64,000 bases of DNA from Sporosarcina psychrophila (GTDB lineage: Bacteria; Bacillota; Bacilli; Bacillales_A; Planococcaceae): NCBI RefSeq assembly GCF_001590685.1, contig NZ_CP014616.1:2727001-2791000 (forward strand). Reading direction: 5' to 3'. Below are positions 55,312-63,512 of this stretch, in pieces. The notes beneath the pieces are model-generated. The model searched no databases and had not been told where the DNA came from. It saw nothing but the letters and a program-made list of their open reading frames with translations. A program made the translations under genes and the position numbers. Position 1 is the first letter of the stretch. Each line of letters starts with the position of its first letter.

Positions 55312-56441
55312 TTATTACCCGCCACCTCATAATAAAGTTTTTCATACTGATTAACGATTGTAGATGAATGGAACTTGTCTGCCGCTGTTATCAGTCCGTT
55401 TTCCCTGAATGTAGCACGTAAGTCATCGTCTTTCAGTAGTAGCAACGCTTTTTGTGTTGCCGCATTTGTATCACCCACTTGGACAAGAAAACCGTTGACA
55501 CCATCTTCAATCACTTCCGGAATCCCACCAACATCTGTCGCAACTGAAGGTAATCCGCAAGCGAGCGCTTCCAGCAGAACAAGGCCGAACGCCTCTTTTT
55601 CCGACAAATGAAACATGACATCGCTGATAGCTAGAAGTTCAGGTAAGTCATCCCGTTTTCCCGTGAAAATAACTTGAGCCTGCAAACCTAATTCCATAAC
55701 GAGCGCTTCCATCTCCACTTTTTCAGGTCCGTCCCCGACAAGAAGCAGTTTTGCATCGATTTCTTTCAATACGCCCCTGAAACTTTCAATAATATCGGGA
55801 ATTCGTTTCACTTTCCTGAAATTCGAAATATGGACAATCACTTTTTCATCCGACTTAATCCCAAAATCGCTTTTTAGTGTACCAGGATTGACCGGATGGT
55901 ATTTGTTTTCATCGATGAAATTATAAATAGTTACCAGATCTTTTTTCGGTTGAATCAATTCCAATGTCTCTAATCGAAGCGATTCGGACACAGCTGTTGT
56001 AATCGTAGATTTATCGATTCCATAACGCACTGTGTTTCGCAGTCCCGGATCATGTCCAAGAATAGTTACATCTGTTCCATGTAGCGTCGTGATGACGCCA
56101 ATCGTGGAATTCGCCATATCTTTACCAAGTGCAGCCGATACCGCGTGAGGTACAGCATAATGGACATGAAGAAGGTCAAGTTTTTCTGTCTCGATTACTT
56201 CCGCAATACGGTTGGCGAGCGCAATATCATAAGGTGGATATTTAAACACCGAGTAACCATCGATTTTCACTTCATGGAATTGTATATTTTGGTGTGCATC
56301 CAGAAATCTGAACGGTTTACTCGATGTGATGTAATGCATTTCATGGCCCTTATCTGCCATCATTTTTCCAAGCTCGGTTGCTACAACCCCGGACCCCCCT
56401 AGAGAGGGATAGCAGATTACACCGACTTTCAACTTTTCCAA
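55308..56441 (-). CDS. bshA: BshA: N-acetyl-glucosaminyl L-malate synthase
   Basis: This 377-residue GT4-family glycosyltransferase performs the first step of bacillithiol synthesis, joining UDP-GlcNAc to L-malate. Motifs: YPSLGGSGVVATELG (about 12-26), LHVHYAVPHA, the ISNFRKVKR loop (about 204-212) and the E-x7-E signature SEKEAFGLVLLEAL (about 281-294). The start is TTG 56441, preceded by AAAGGGG. In B. subtilis mgsA and bshB1 lie between dapB and bshA; both are absent here, so the BshB deacetylase must be elsewhere. Confidence 0.93.
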   Translation of the reverse strand: MEKLKVGVICYPSLGGSGVVATELGKMMADKGHEMHYITSSKPFRFLDAHQNIQFHEVKIDGYSVFKYPPYDIALANRIAEVIETEKLDLLHVHYAVPHAVSAALGKDMANSTIGVITTLHGTDVTILGHDPGLRNTVRYGIDKSTITTAVSESLRLETLELIQPKKDLVTIYNFIDENKYHPVNPGTLKSDFGIKSDEKVIVHISNFRKVKRIPDIIESFRGVLKEIDAKLLLVGDGPEKVEMEALVMELGLQAQVIFTGKRDDLPELLAISDVMFHLSEKEAFGLVLLEALACGLPSVATDVGGIPEVIEDGVNGFLVQVGDTNAATQKALLLLKDDDLRATFRENGLITAADKFHSSTIVNQYEKLYYEVAGNK

Positions 56442-56482
56442 TAACAGTGCCCCTTTCGACTTACAGTACTATTTCCTCACTA

Positions 56483-57283
56483 TTAGTCGATAATATTTTC
56501 AAGTCCATAAACCAAATCTAGACGTTCCATAACATTGTGTATCGCCATAAGAATCCCCGGCGCAAATGATTTTCGATCGAAAGAATCGTGGCGAATACTT
56601 AGCAATTCACCTTCGCCGCCAAGCAGCACTTGCTGATGTGCAAGTAGCCCCGGCAATCGGATGCTATGTATTTTCATACCTTCGAAATCCGCTCCACGTG
56701 CTCCGGCTTGATGTTCTTTTTCGTCTGGATGTCCTTGTCTATGTGAGTCCCTAACCTCGCTAATCATTTCAGCTGTTTTTACTGCCGTTCCTGATGGAGC
56801 ATCGACTTTATTGTCATGATGCATTTCAAGTATTTCTATATCACCTAAGTAACGCGCTGCAATGGCCGAAAACTTCATCATCAATACCGCTCCGATTGAG
56901 AAGTTTGGCGCAATGATCCCACCAATCAGATTCTTAGCTGCTAAATCTGTCAAAAGGGCAATATTATCCTTAGAAAGCCCGGATGTCCCTACGACAGGTC
57001 GGATTCCAAGTGTGATGGCATCATGTACATTTTTGAAAACAGCATCTGGATCTGTAACGTCAAGAAGTACATCTGGCTTGTTGGCAGTTGCCAACTTTTC
57101 TAATGATGTATATATCGGGATCCCGCTCGCATCATCATTCACTTCAGTTCCATGTAAATACTGACCTTCATACTTATAATCGAGAACAGCAACCAGATCC
57201 ATATTTGGAGCCTTCATAATCGCAGTTAACGCCGCGCTCCCCAATCTGCCTCGTGCTCCGGCAATTGCAACTTTTATTGTCAT
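56483..57283 (-). CDS. dapB: 4-hydroxy-tetrahydrodipicolinate reductase (DapB)
   Basis: This 266-residue NAD(P)H enzyme of lysine and diaminopimelate synthesis has a Rossmann start VAIAGARGRLGSAAL (about 5-19), the GTSGLSKDN loop, and EMHHDNKVDAPSGTA (about 152-166) with catalytic His and Lys. GGAGG precedes the ATG, which overlaps ypjD by 4 nt. Confidence 0.95.
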   Translation of the reverse strand: MTIKVAIAGARGRLGSAALTAIMKAPNMDLVAVLDYKYEGQYLHGTEVNDDASGIPIYTSLEKLATANKPDVLLDVTDPDAVFKNVHDAITLGIRPVVGTSGLSKDNIALLTDLAAKNLIGGIIAPNFSIGAVLMMKFSAIAARYLGDIEILEMHHDNKVDAPSGTAVKTAEMISEVRDSHRQGHPDEKEHQAGARGADFEGMKIHSIRLPGLLAHQQVLLGGEGELLSIRHDSFDRKSFAPGILMAIHNVMERLDLVYGLENIID

Positions 57284-57618
57284 ATCGTTTCCTCCTTTTT
57301 TGTCCAGCGGTCGGCATCCCGATCCTTGAATTTATCAAGAACTGTTGAAAGTGCCTTTTCCAAACTAATTCCCTGTGAATTGGCGAAACAAATAAGAACA
57401 AACAACAAATCTCCTGTTTCTTCTTCCAGTGATTTTATCGCCTCACTCGATTTTTTCTTTTTCATGCCATATACATGTTGTACTTCTCTCGACAATTCCC
57501 CAAGTTCTTCAGTCAACCTGGCAACCAGTTCCATGGGGGGGAAGTAACCTTCTTTAAAGCCGTTTATGTACAAATCTACTTCTTGTTGTAGTTTTTCCAT
57601 CGTCTGCGATTGCTCCAT
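57280..57618 (-). CDS. ypjD: MazG-like nucleotide pyrophosphohydrolase YpjD
   Basis: This 112-residue all-helical MazG-type protein has RLTEELGELSREV (E-x2-E, about 37-49) and SLEEETGDLLFVLICFANS (E-x3-D, about 65-83), the magnesium-binding motifs for hydrolysing noncanonical or excess NTPs. ATG 57618 is chosen because GAGGGAG lies 9 nt upstream; a TTG three codons earlier abuts it. Heads the dapB operon. Confidence 0.88.
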   Translation of the reverse strand: MEQSQTMEKLQQEVDLYINGFKEGYFPPMELVARLTEELGELSREVQHVYGMKKKKSSEAIKSLEEETGDLLFVLICFANSQGISLEKALSTVLDKFKDRDADRWTKKEETI

Positions 57619-57724
57619 TTGCGTCAACTCCCTCTACCATCGTATAAATTAATAACACTATTGTCAAAATAAAAATTATAGCTGATAATAGTTATATTGC
57701 TTGAAAAAGAAAGGTGTGCGCTAC

Positions 57725-58597
57725 ATGCTCGACGGGATCAAATTCAAAAATATTTTTTTCATCATTCTTGGCGCTGCAATTTTCAGTTTCGGTCTCGTCC
57801 ATTTTAATATTCAAAACGAACTTGCCGAAGGTGGTTTTACAGGAATTACACTGATTCTCCTGTTCGCTTTCAAATGGGATCCAGCGATTATGAACCTCAT
57901 TTTGAACATTCCAATGTTTATTATCGGTTGGAAACTATTGGGGAAAAAAGTATTTGTCTATACAGTCATTGGAACAATTGCTGTGTCTGTTTTCCTTAAA
58001 GTATTCATGATTTATCAAATTGATATCCATCTAAAAGACGATATGTTCCTTGTTGCCCTGTTCGCGGGTGTCTTTATCGGCATCGGGCTCGGTATCATTT
58101 TTAGATATGGCGGAACAACTGGTGGTGTAGATATTATCGCACGTCTTGCTCATAAATACATCGGTTGGAGTATGGGAAAGACAATGTTTCTATTCGACGC
58201 GCTTGTCATTCTCGTTTCATGGGCTGTCTATCTAGACCACCGCTCGATGATGTATACGCTTGTTGCGCTGTTTGTTGGCGCCCGCGTCATCGACTTCGTT
58301 CAAGAAGGCGCATACGCAGCTAGAGGTGCTTTCATCATCTCTGATAGCCAAGATGATATCGCAACGAAAATCACTGAAGAAATGGATCGTGGTGTAACTG
58401 TTTTCAGAGGATACGGTCATTTCACTAAATCTGATCGAGAAATTCTCTATTGTGTCGTCGGAAGAAATGAAATTGTTCGTTTGAAAAACATCATAACGTC
58501 AGTCGATCCGCATGCCTTCGTTTCACTCACCGATGTTCACGACGTAATGGGTGAAGGTTTTACGCTGGATGAACAAAAACAGCCGCTTGAGCGATAA
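57725..58597 (+). CDS. ypjC: YitT-family membrane protein YpjC
   Basis: This 290-residue protein has five membrane segments (about 10-185) followed by a cytoplasmic DUF2179 domain (about 205-290, RGVTVFRGYGHFT and ILYCVVGRNEI). Characteristic GGTTGGVDIIARL lies about 135-147. Function unknown; transport is suspected for the family. ATG 57725 follows AAAGGTG; a TTG eight codons upstream is the alternative. It diverges from ypjD. Confidence 0.85.
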   Translation: MLDGIKFKNIFFIILGAAIFSFGLVHFNIQNELAEGGFTGITLILLFAFKWDPAIMNLILNIPMFIIGWKLLGKKVFVYTVIGTIAVSVFLKVFMIYQIDIHLKDDMFLVALFAGVFIGIGLGIIFRYGGTTGGVDIIARLAHKYIGWSMGKTMFLFDALVILVSWAVYLDHRSMMYTLVALFVGARVIDFVQEGAYAARGAFIISDSQDDIATKITEEMDRGVTVFRGYGHFTKSDREILYCVVGRNEIVRLKNIITSVDPHAFVSLTDVHDVMGEGFTLDEQKQPLER

Positions 58598-58633
58598 GTA
58601 AAGCGGAAAGCGCAAAAGTCTTCATTTGGACTA

Positions 58634-59050
58634 GTATGTTTCCGTCTCGCTTTCGGCTAAACTAATCACGACAGTGTTACCGGGGGACAAGGGTGGCTAC
58701 AACGTTCGAGTGAAAATTGAAGTTGCGTGCGAAATAAGAATAGATGACTTTTCACAGAAGTTACAGGTGCCCGAAGATACAATTTCGGGCACCTTTGTAT
58801 TTTCTACAATGCGTGCCTTACTTATTTTCAGTAAAATCACGCTTGTCCTCATGTGATTTCCTATAGAGGTTAACACTTCCTTAAAATAAAAAAAGAAAAA
58901 CCATAAAGAAGGAGTGAGCAGCCAAAATTGTATCTTTTGCTGCCTTTATCCAGATAAGAAGCCGACTATTCTTTCATCAAAAAAAGCTTTAACACTTCGT
59001 GTACCTTTGGAAAGCGACGGATGAACGACCACCATACGATTACCGAAAAA
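58634..59050. repeat. Dispersed structured element, copy B, with complementary hairpin loops
   Basis: This copy fills the gap after ypjC and aligns with 28612-29045 in the same orientation. Hairpin 1: stem GGTGCCCGAA (58766-58775) and complement (58784-58793), loop GATACAAT. Hairpin 2: stem AGCAGCCAAA (58917-58926) with 58935-58944, loop ATTGTATC, two mismatches. The loops are exact reverse complements, 151 nt apart (152 in copy A). Compared with copy A, the base of stem 1 changes A-T to G-C and a stem 2 pair changes C-G to A-T, both preserving pairing. The copy ends at the terminator of the next gene. Confidence 0.75.
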
Positions 59051-59086
59051 AATCCGTTCCTCAAAATATGAGGAACGGATTTTTTA
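59051..59086. terminator. Terminator downstream of the zinc peptidase gene
   Basis: AATCCGTTCCTC (59051-59062) and its complement (59070-59081) flank a 7-nt loop with A and T runs on both sides. It abuts copy B of the structured element. Confidence 0.88.
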
Positions 59087-59094
59087 TATTCTAC

Positions 59095-59763
59095 TTAGTC
59101 TCTGCCCCTAAAAATCAGGATAAGACGAACCAGTTCAAGTACTGCAACAGCAGTTGCTGCGACATAAGTCATCGCCGCTGCGCTCAATACTTTTTTCGCA
59201 CTTTTTTCTTCTTCATTGCGAATAATACCAAGTGTAACGATCTGATTCATCGCACGTGTAGATGCGTTAAACTCAACTGGTAATGTAACAACTTGAAACA
59301 GAACCCCGACTGCTAGTAGCGCGATACCGATTCCAAGCAAGGAATTCATGCTTGAGAAAATCACACCAATCATAATGAAAACCCAAGATGCATTGGAAGT
59401 GATGCTCGCAACTGGCGCTAAACGGTGACGGAAACGTAAAAATGAATAGGCTTCCTTATCCTGTATTGCATGACCAACTTCGTGTGCGGCAATTGCTGTA
59501 CCTGCGACAGATGCCTCTCGGAAATTATGTGTGGATAACGCAATAACTTTCGTAATCGGATTATAATGATCAGTCAGAAATCCTTGGCTTTCAATCACTT
59601 GCACATTTTGTAACCCATTTTGGTCAAGGATAAGACGCGCGACCTCCGCACCTGTCATTCCAGATGTAGAACGCACTTTAGAGTACTTTTTGTATGTGCT
59701 TTTCACTTTGAATTGGGCATAAAGCGGCAATAGTATAATTGCACCCAAGTAAATCCAGAACAT
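59095..59763 (-). CDS. Membrane zinc metallopeptidase, YugP-like
   Basis: This 222-residue protein has an N-terminal membrane segment, then an HEVGH motif (HExxH, about 113-117) and more hydrophobic segments (about 130-190 and the C terminus). It resembles YugP-type putative neutral zinc peptidases; the substrate is unknown. ATG 59763 is chosen because GGGAGG lies 9 nt upstream; TTG 59769 is the alternative. Confidence 0.82.
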   Translation of the reverse strand: MFWIYLGAIILLPLYAQFKVKSTYKKYSKVRSTSGMTGAEVARLILDQNGLQNVQVIESQGFLTDHYNPITKVIALSTHNFREASVAGTAIAAHEVGHAIQDKEAYSFLRFRHRLAPVASITSNASWVFIMIGVIFSSMNSLLGIGIALLAVGVLFQVVTLPVEFNASTRAMNQIVTLGIIRNEEEKSAKKVLSAAAMTYVAATAVAVLELVRLILIFRGRD

Positions 59764-59834
59764 AGTCAACTTCCTCCCTTTTCTCTATATGACCTATTCT
59801 ATAGCGGTCACACTTCATCCGCAACTATTTACTA

Positions 59835-60434
59835 TTACCATATAACAGTTTTCGACCTCTTCTTCAATACCCAAAAAGCAAGTGAAATACAGGCAATCGA
59901 TAACCAGAATGTAAAGTAACCAATATGATCCATATGCTTCATTAAATCATAATAGATTGGCATTTGCCCGTAAACGTAATCGATGACATCGTTATGAAGT
60001 GTCCAAACCGCCGCAATTGCAATATGGACAAATGAAAACCTATACAACGGACTGTATAATACTGCCTGAAGCGCCATCGCGAAATGCGAACCGATAAGCA
60101 TCCAGCCCATCCAGCCGATTGAACCTGTCTCGACAAGCGTCAATAGATTCATGACGACCGCCCAAAGTCCGTATTTTACAAGCGTTATAAGCGCAAGCGC
60201 TTCGATTAACTTAAAGTTCCTACCGATTAGCCAACCGATGATGGCAAGTGTGAAAAACAAACTGGCCGTAGGACTGTCTGGCACAAAAATCCAAAACTTT
60301 GGCTCCGTAATTTTAAGTTGCCACATATACCAATCATAGCCGAACACCGTTCCACTCAAGTTAATAAATAACAGAATCCAAAGAAATGATTTATGAGAAA
60401 GCACGAGCCAAATTTTCTGTATAAATAAACCCAT
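59835..60434 (-). CDS. ypjA: YpjA, DUF1405 membrane protein
   Basis: This 199-residue protein has about five to six membrane segments and the family-like stretch FIPDSPTASLFFT-type (seen as FVPDSPTASLFF, about 49-60). Function unknown. ATG 60434 is chosen because GGAGAGG precedes it. It lies upstream of the zinc protease with a 71-nt gap, close to the qcr operon as in B. subtilis. Confidence 0.82.
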   Translation of the reverse strand: MGLFIQKIWLVLSHKSFLWILLFINLSGTVFGYDWYMWQLKITEPKFWIFVPDSPTASLFFTLAIIGWLIGRNFKLIEALALITLVKYGLWAVVMNLLTLVETGSIGWMGWMLIGSHFAMALQAVLYSPLYRFSFVHIAIAAVWTLHNDVIDYVYGQMPIYYDLMKHMDHIGYFTFWLSIACISLAFWVLKKRSKTVIW

Positions 60435-60519
60435 GGACACCTCTCCAAAATAACTTAATATGTATCAATAAAAGCGTAAGCGCGTGTTACAAATAAAAAC
60501 AACCTAAGTACGCCACTTC

Positions 60520-60780
60520 CTGTGACAACAGCTGCATGATCTACATCCTGTAGACCCGCGGCAGGCATAGGACGTGTAATGGAAGGCGGTCTAGTTTGTG
60601 ACATCGTGTCACAACAAGGAGGGATGAAGTTCAATCCCTCCTTGTTGTACCGACAAATTAAAGAACACAACCATGGTACGCCACGTCCTACAGCAGTGTC
60701 TGCGTGACTCACATCCTGTGGACTATCCGAGTCTATAGGTGCTGAAGTCTGGACGTGGAATATCATCTCTCCTAGATTAC
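60520..60780. repeat. Intergenic inverted-repeat cassette between qcrC and ypjA
   Basis: The 60435-60850 gap contains stacked palindromes. A 15-bp perfect hairpin ACAACAAGGAGGGAT (60611-60625) with complement (60634-60648) encloses GAAGTTCA; its reverse complement matches 28 of 30 bases around 829-856, so the module occurs twice in opposite orientation. GTGACA-TCG-TGTCAC (60598-60612) lies beside it. Further pieces (CATCCTGTAG, ACGCCACGTCC) repeat within the region. No convincing gene. Confidence 0.7.
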
Positions 60781-60815
60781 CCACTATCCTCGAACTTTAT
60801 TGTTTCCTAAGTAAT

Positions 60816-60846
60816 AAAAAAAGAGTCAGTTTCCTGACTCTTTTTT
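60816..60846 (-). terminator. Terminator after qcrC
   Basis: AAAAAGAGTCAG and CTGACTCTTTTT form a short-looped stem with A and T runs on both sides, directly after the qcrC stop. Confidence 0.9.
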
Positions 60847-60850
60847 GTTA

Positions 60851-61615
60851 CTAGTTTTTCAAGCCTTCAATAAATTCGGCAAGTATTTGTAAATCTTCAT
60901 CTGAGCCTTCCCATGTTCCAGGAGGCATGTCGCCTTGTCCATCATGAGCAATTTTCACGATTTCATCGGCAGCCAGACCAGTATTTACTAAGGGCTTACC
61001 TAGTCCACCCTGGAATGCATCACCGTGACAACCAATACAGCTCGCTCCAGCGTAGATTTGATAACCTTCAGATTCAGTGTCGAATTCAACTTCTTCGACA
61101 ATCGCACCTTGTATTTTCTGTTTATCCCAGTCATGGTTCACGTATGATTCCCATGTCAAGTAGAACAAAGCTGCGAATGAAAGAAGCATGAATGCAGTAG
61201 GTAGCGGACGTTTAAACGGACGGCGCTCCTTTGTAGTATCCATAAATGGAACAAGCATCAGGGCACCCATTGCAAGACCTGGCATGATAATAGCACCAAT
61301 AATATTAAACGGTCCTGAAGCAAATTGATACTTTAACAATTGATACATAGATAGGAAATACCAGTCTGGAACCGGCATATACATCGTATCCGTCGGGTCC
61401 GCTTGACGTTCAAGCGGGGACGGATGAGCAACTGTCAATATTAAATATCCAATAAGGAAAACTGCACCAATCAGCCATTCCTTCAAGAGGAAGTTTGGCC
61501 AGAATGCTTCCGTTTTACCCGGATATTCTGAGTAATCTTTCGGGACGTTCGGCATCTTGTTATTAGCCTTAATGCGCGAATCTCCGACAAATTTCATCCC
61601 TTTTCCGCGGTGCAT
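60851..61615 (-). CDS. qcrC: Menaquinol:cytochrome c reductase cytochrome b/c subunit (QcrC)
   Basis: This 254-residue fusion joins the C-terminal part of cytochrome b (three membrane segments, about 50-160; HPSPLERQADPTDTMYMPVPDWY) to a cytochrome c domain with heme motif CIGCH (about 197-201) and axial Met in GDMPPG. It passes electrons from the Rieske centre to soluble or anchored cytochrome c. GGAGGGG precedes the ATG. Last gene of qcrA-qcrB-qcrC. Confidence 0.96.
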   Translation of the reverse strand: MHRGKGMKFVGDSRIKANNKMPNVPKDYSEYPGKTEAFWPNFLLKEWLIGAVFLIGYLILTVAHPSPLERQADPTDTMYMPVPDWYFLSMYQLLKYQFASGPFNIIGAIIMPGLAMGALMLVPFMDTTKERRPFKRPLPTAFMLLSFAALFYLTWESYVNHDWDKQKIQGAIVEEVEFDTESEGYQIYAGASCIGCHGDAFQGGLGKPLVNTGLAADEIVKIAHDGQGDMPPGTWEGSDEDLQILAEFIEGLKN

Positions 61616-61656
61616 AATGTCCCCTCCTTATTAATTTCATTGGACGCCAGTCAATC

Positions 61657-62331
61657 TTATAGCGGTCCTGAAATACCTTGTCTTCTGATCATGATAAAGT
61701 GTGCTGCAAGCAACCCAAGCAAAGCAGCCGGTAAGAAGAATACATGAATCGCGAAGAAACGTGTTAGTGTTTGTGCACCAAGAATCGTTGAGTCTCCTGC
61801 AAGGAGAACTTTAATTGATTCACCGATGAACGGGACGGAAGCCGCAATTTCGATTCCTACTTTCGTAGCAAACAATGCTTTCATATCCCATGGCAGTAGA
61901 TAACCAGTGAAACCAAGGCCAAGCATGACCATGAAGATCAATACTCCGACAACCCAGTTAAGTTCACGTGGTTTCTTATAAGAGCCCGTAAAGAATACAC
62001 GCAGCGTATGTAGGAACATCATTACGATAACCAGTGACGCTCCCCAGTGATGCATCCCACGCACAATTTCACCGAATGCTACTTCATTTTGAAGGTAATA
62101 AACGGATTTCCATGCATTTTCAATGTCCGGTGTGTAATACATTGTAAGGAACATACCAGAAAGAATCTGGATGACAGTGATAAAGAATGTCAGTCCTCCG
62201 AAACAATAGATGAATGCAGAAAAGTGATGTGCAGGGTTTACGTGCTCAGGTACTTCGTGGTCAGCGATATCGCGCCAAATCGGGGTGATATCCAACCGTT
62301 CGTCAACCCAATCATAAATTTTATTTAGCAC
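61657..62331 (-). CDS. qcrB: Menaquinol:cytochrome c reductase cytochrome b subunit (QcrB)
   Basis: This 224-residue b6-type protein has four membrane segments and the paired heme-ligating His in GMHHWGAS (about 93-100), HTLRVFFTGSYKKPRELNWV and FAIHVFFLPA with HFIMIRRQG. It holds hemes b and the quinone sites. The start is GTG 62331, preceded by AAGGGGG at 10 nt. It lies 41 nt upstream of qcrC. Confidence 0.95.
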   Translation of the reverse strand: MLNKIYDWVDERLDITPIWRDIADHEVPEHVNPAHHFSAFIYCFGGLTFFITVIQILSGMFLTMYYTPDIENAWKSVYYLQNEVAFGEIVRGMHHWGASLVIVMMFLHTLRVFFTGSYKKPRELNWVVGVLIFMVMLGLGFTGYLLPWDMKALFATKVGIEIAASVPFIGESIKVLLAGDSTILGAQTLTRFFAIHVFFLPAALLGLLAAHFIMIRRQGISGPL

Positions 62332-62354
62332 TTCGGTCGTACCCCCTTACATTT

Positions 62355-62858
62355 TTAAACTAATGTGTTCGGTTTTGTTTTTCCAAGATACACGAATCCG
62401 CCTTCGACTTTAACATCAAATTCGTCAAGTGGTCCAAGCGGTGGCGTTCCTTTTACGTTGTCGCCATTTTTCATATAACGTCCTGCGTGACATGGACAGA
62501 AAAATTGGTCTGGATGCTTTTCATCGCCGCCCCAGTTCACTGTACAACCAAGGTGTTTGCAGACAGGGGAAAGCGCGATAACCGTATCGCCTTCTTTATA
62601 AACCCACGCAGTGTTTGACACGTCAGATTTATACCAGGCATCCTTACGATCTTTGATAGTGAAATCGACACGAACTGGTATTTCCGTTAGCTCGTCCACT
62701 TTTTGCGGAGTCGGAATGAAGTCTCCTTCATCTTTCTTCTGCAAGACAGGGTCGATTGCAAAACGGACCATTGGCATCAACATACCTGACGCCATGAATC
62801 CACCAACACCCATAAGTGTATAACTCATGAATTGGCGTCTTGACACTTTCTTGCTCAT
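62355..62858 (-). CDS. qcrA: Rieske iron-sulfur subunit (QcrA)
   Basis: This 167-residue protein has a twin-Arg-like N terminus (SRRQFMSYT) and one membrane anchor (about 12-32), then a Rieske domain with cluster motifs CKHLGC (about 98-103) and CPCHAGRY (about 117-124). The first motif has Lys where many Rieske proteins have Thr. It takes electrons from menaquinol on the outer face. GGAGGG precedes the ATG. First gene of qcrABC. Confidence 0.96.
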   Translation of the reverse strand: MSKKVSRRQFMSYTLMGVGGFMASGMLMPMVRFAIDPVLQKKDEGDFIPTPQKVDELTEIPVRVDFTIKDRKDAWYKSDVSNTAWVYKEGDTVIALSPVCKHLGCTVNWGGDEKHPDQFFCPCHAGRYMKNGDNVKGTPPLGPLDEFDVKVEGGFVYLGKTKPNTLV

Positions 62859-63005
62859 TAATTTCCCTCCTCTTACTTAAAGGTCAGTCCAACGGACATT
62901 CTTTTGCTAATTGTAATACTAGGACATATCTATGATATATCAATACTAAAGGAAATTCAATCCTGCTTTCCGAACAGATGGAAGTTTGTGAACAAATATC
63001 GAATT

Positions 63006-63455
63006 TTACTGCTCCGACCATTTTTCCGTGAAGCGTGGTAAAACCTGTCGAAGCTGATCTTCAATGATTGTTTTTCTTAATTGTGGATCCATGCTTTCCA
63101 GCGGAATTGACGGTAACCAGATCACTTCACCATCTAATTTAAGGCTTGTCCACGTAACATCAGTCGTCAAGAAAAATACGTGTTTAAATGGTGCCGCCGC
63201 AAAGTCCCGAGACAGTGTTGCAGCCAGCTCCGTCAGATCCATTGACTGCGTATAAGCAAATGGTGGCATTAGCATCATACGCCCTTTGAATTGCGTTTCG
63301 ATGAAAGTCGTAAGATGCATCAGAAACTCTGAAGATGACGCGCTGGTTTTCATATTCCCCGGCACAGTCTCTACTTTAAGTAAGGGTACTATAAGTGTAT
63401 CGATATATTCTTTCTGTTGCAAATATGTATCCATATCTTGTGCAATCCAGTTCAT
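63006..63455 (-). CDS. ypiF: YpiF, DUF2487 protein
   Basis: This 149-residue cytoplasmic protein matches YpiF by synteny and by its start (MNWIAQDMDTYLQQKEYID). It is mixed alpha/beta with no known catalytic motif. ATG 63455 is chosen because AAGGAGG lies upstream; an earlier in-frame start would overlap that site. It lies between ypiB and qcrA as in B. subtilis. Confidence 0.8.
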   Translation of the reverse strand: MNWIAQDMDTYLQQKEYIDTLIVPLLKVETVPGNMKTSASSSEFLMHLTTFIETQFKGRMMLMPPFAYTQSMDLTELAATLSRDFAAAPFKHVFFLTTDVTWTSLKLDGEVIWLPSIPLESMDPQLRKTIIEDQLRQVLPRFTEKWSEQ

Positions 63456-63512
63456 TGCAAAATTACCTCCTTGAAAAATCAATAAAGAACTCCACCAAAT
63501 TGGGCGGAGTCG

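Noticed and set aside
58674..59283. Small plus-strand frames over copy B and opposite the zinc peptidase gene
   Set aside because: They lack ribosome-binding sites, do not correspond to frames in copy A, and the second lies antisense to a real gene.
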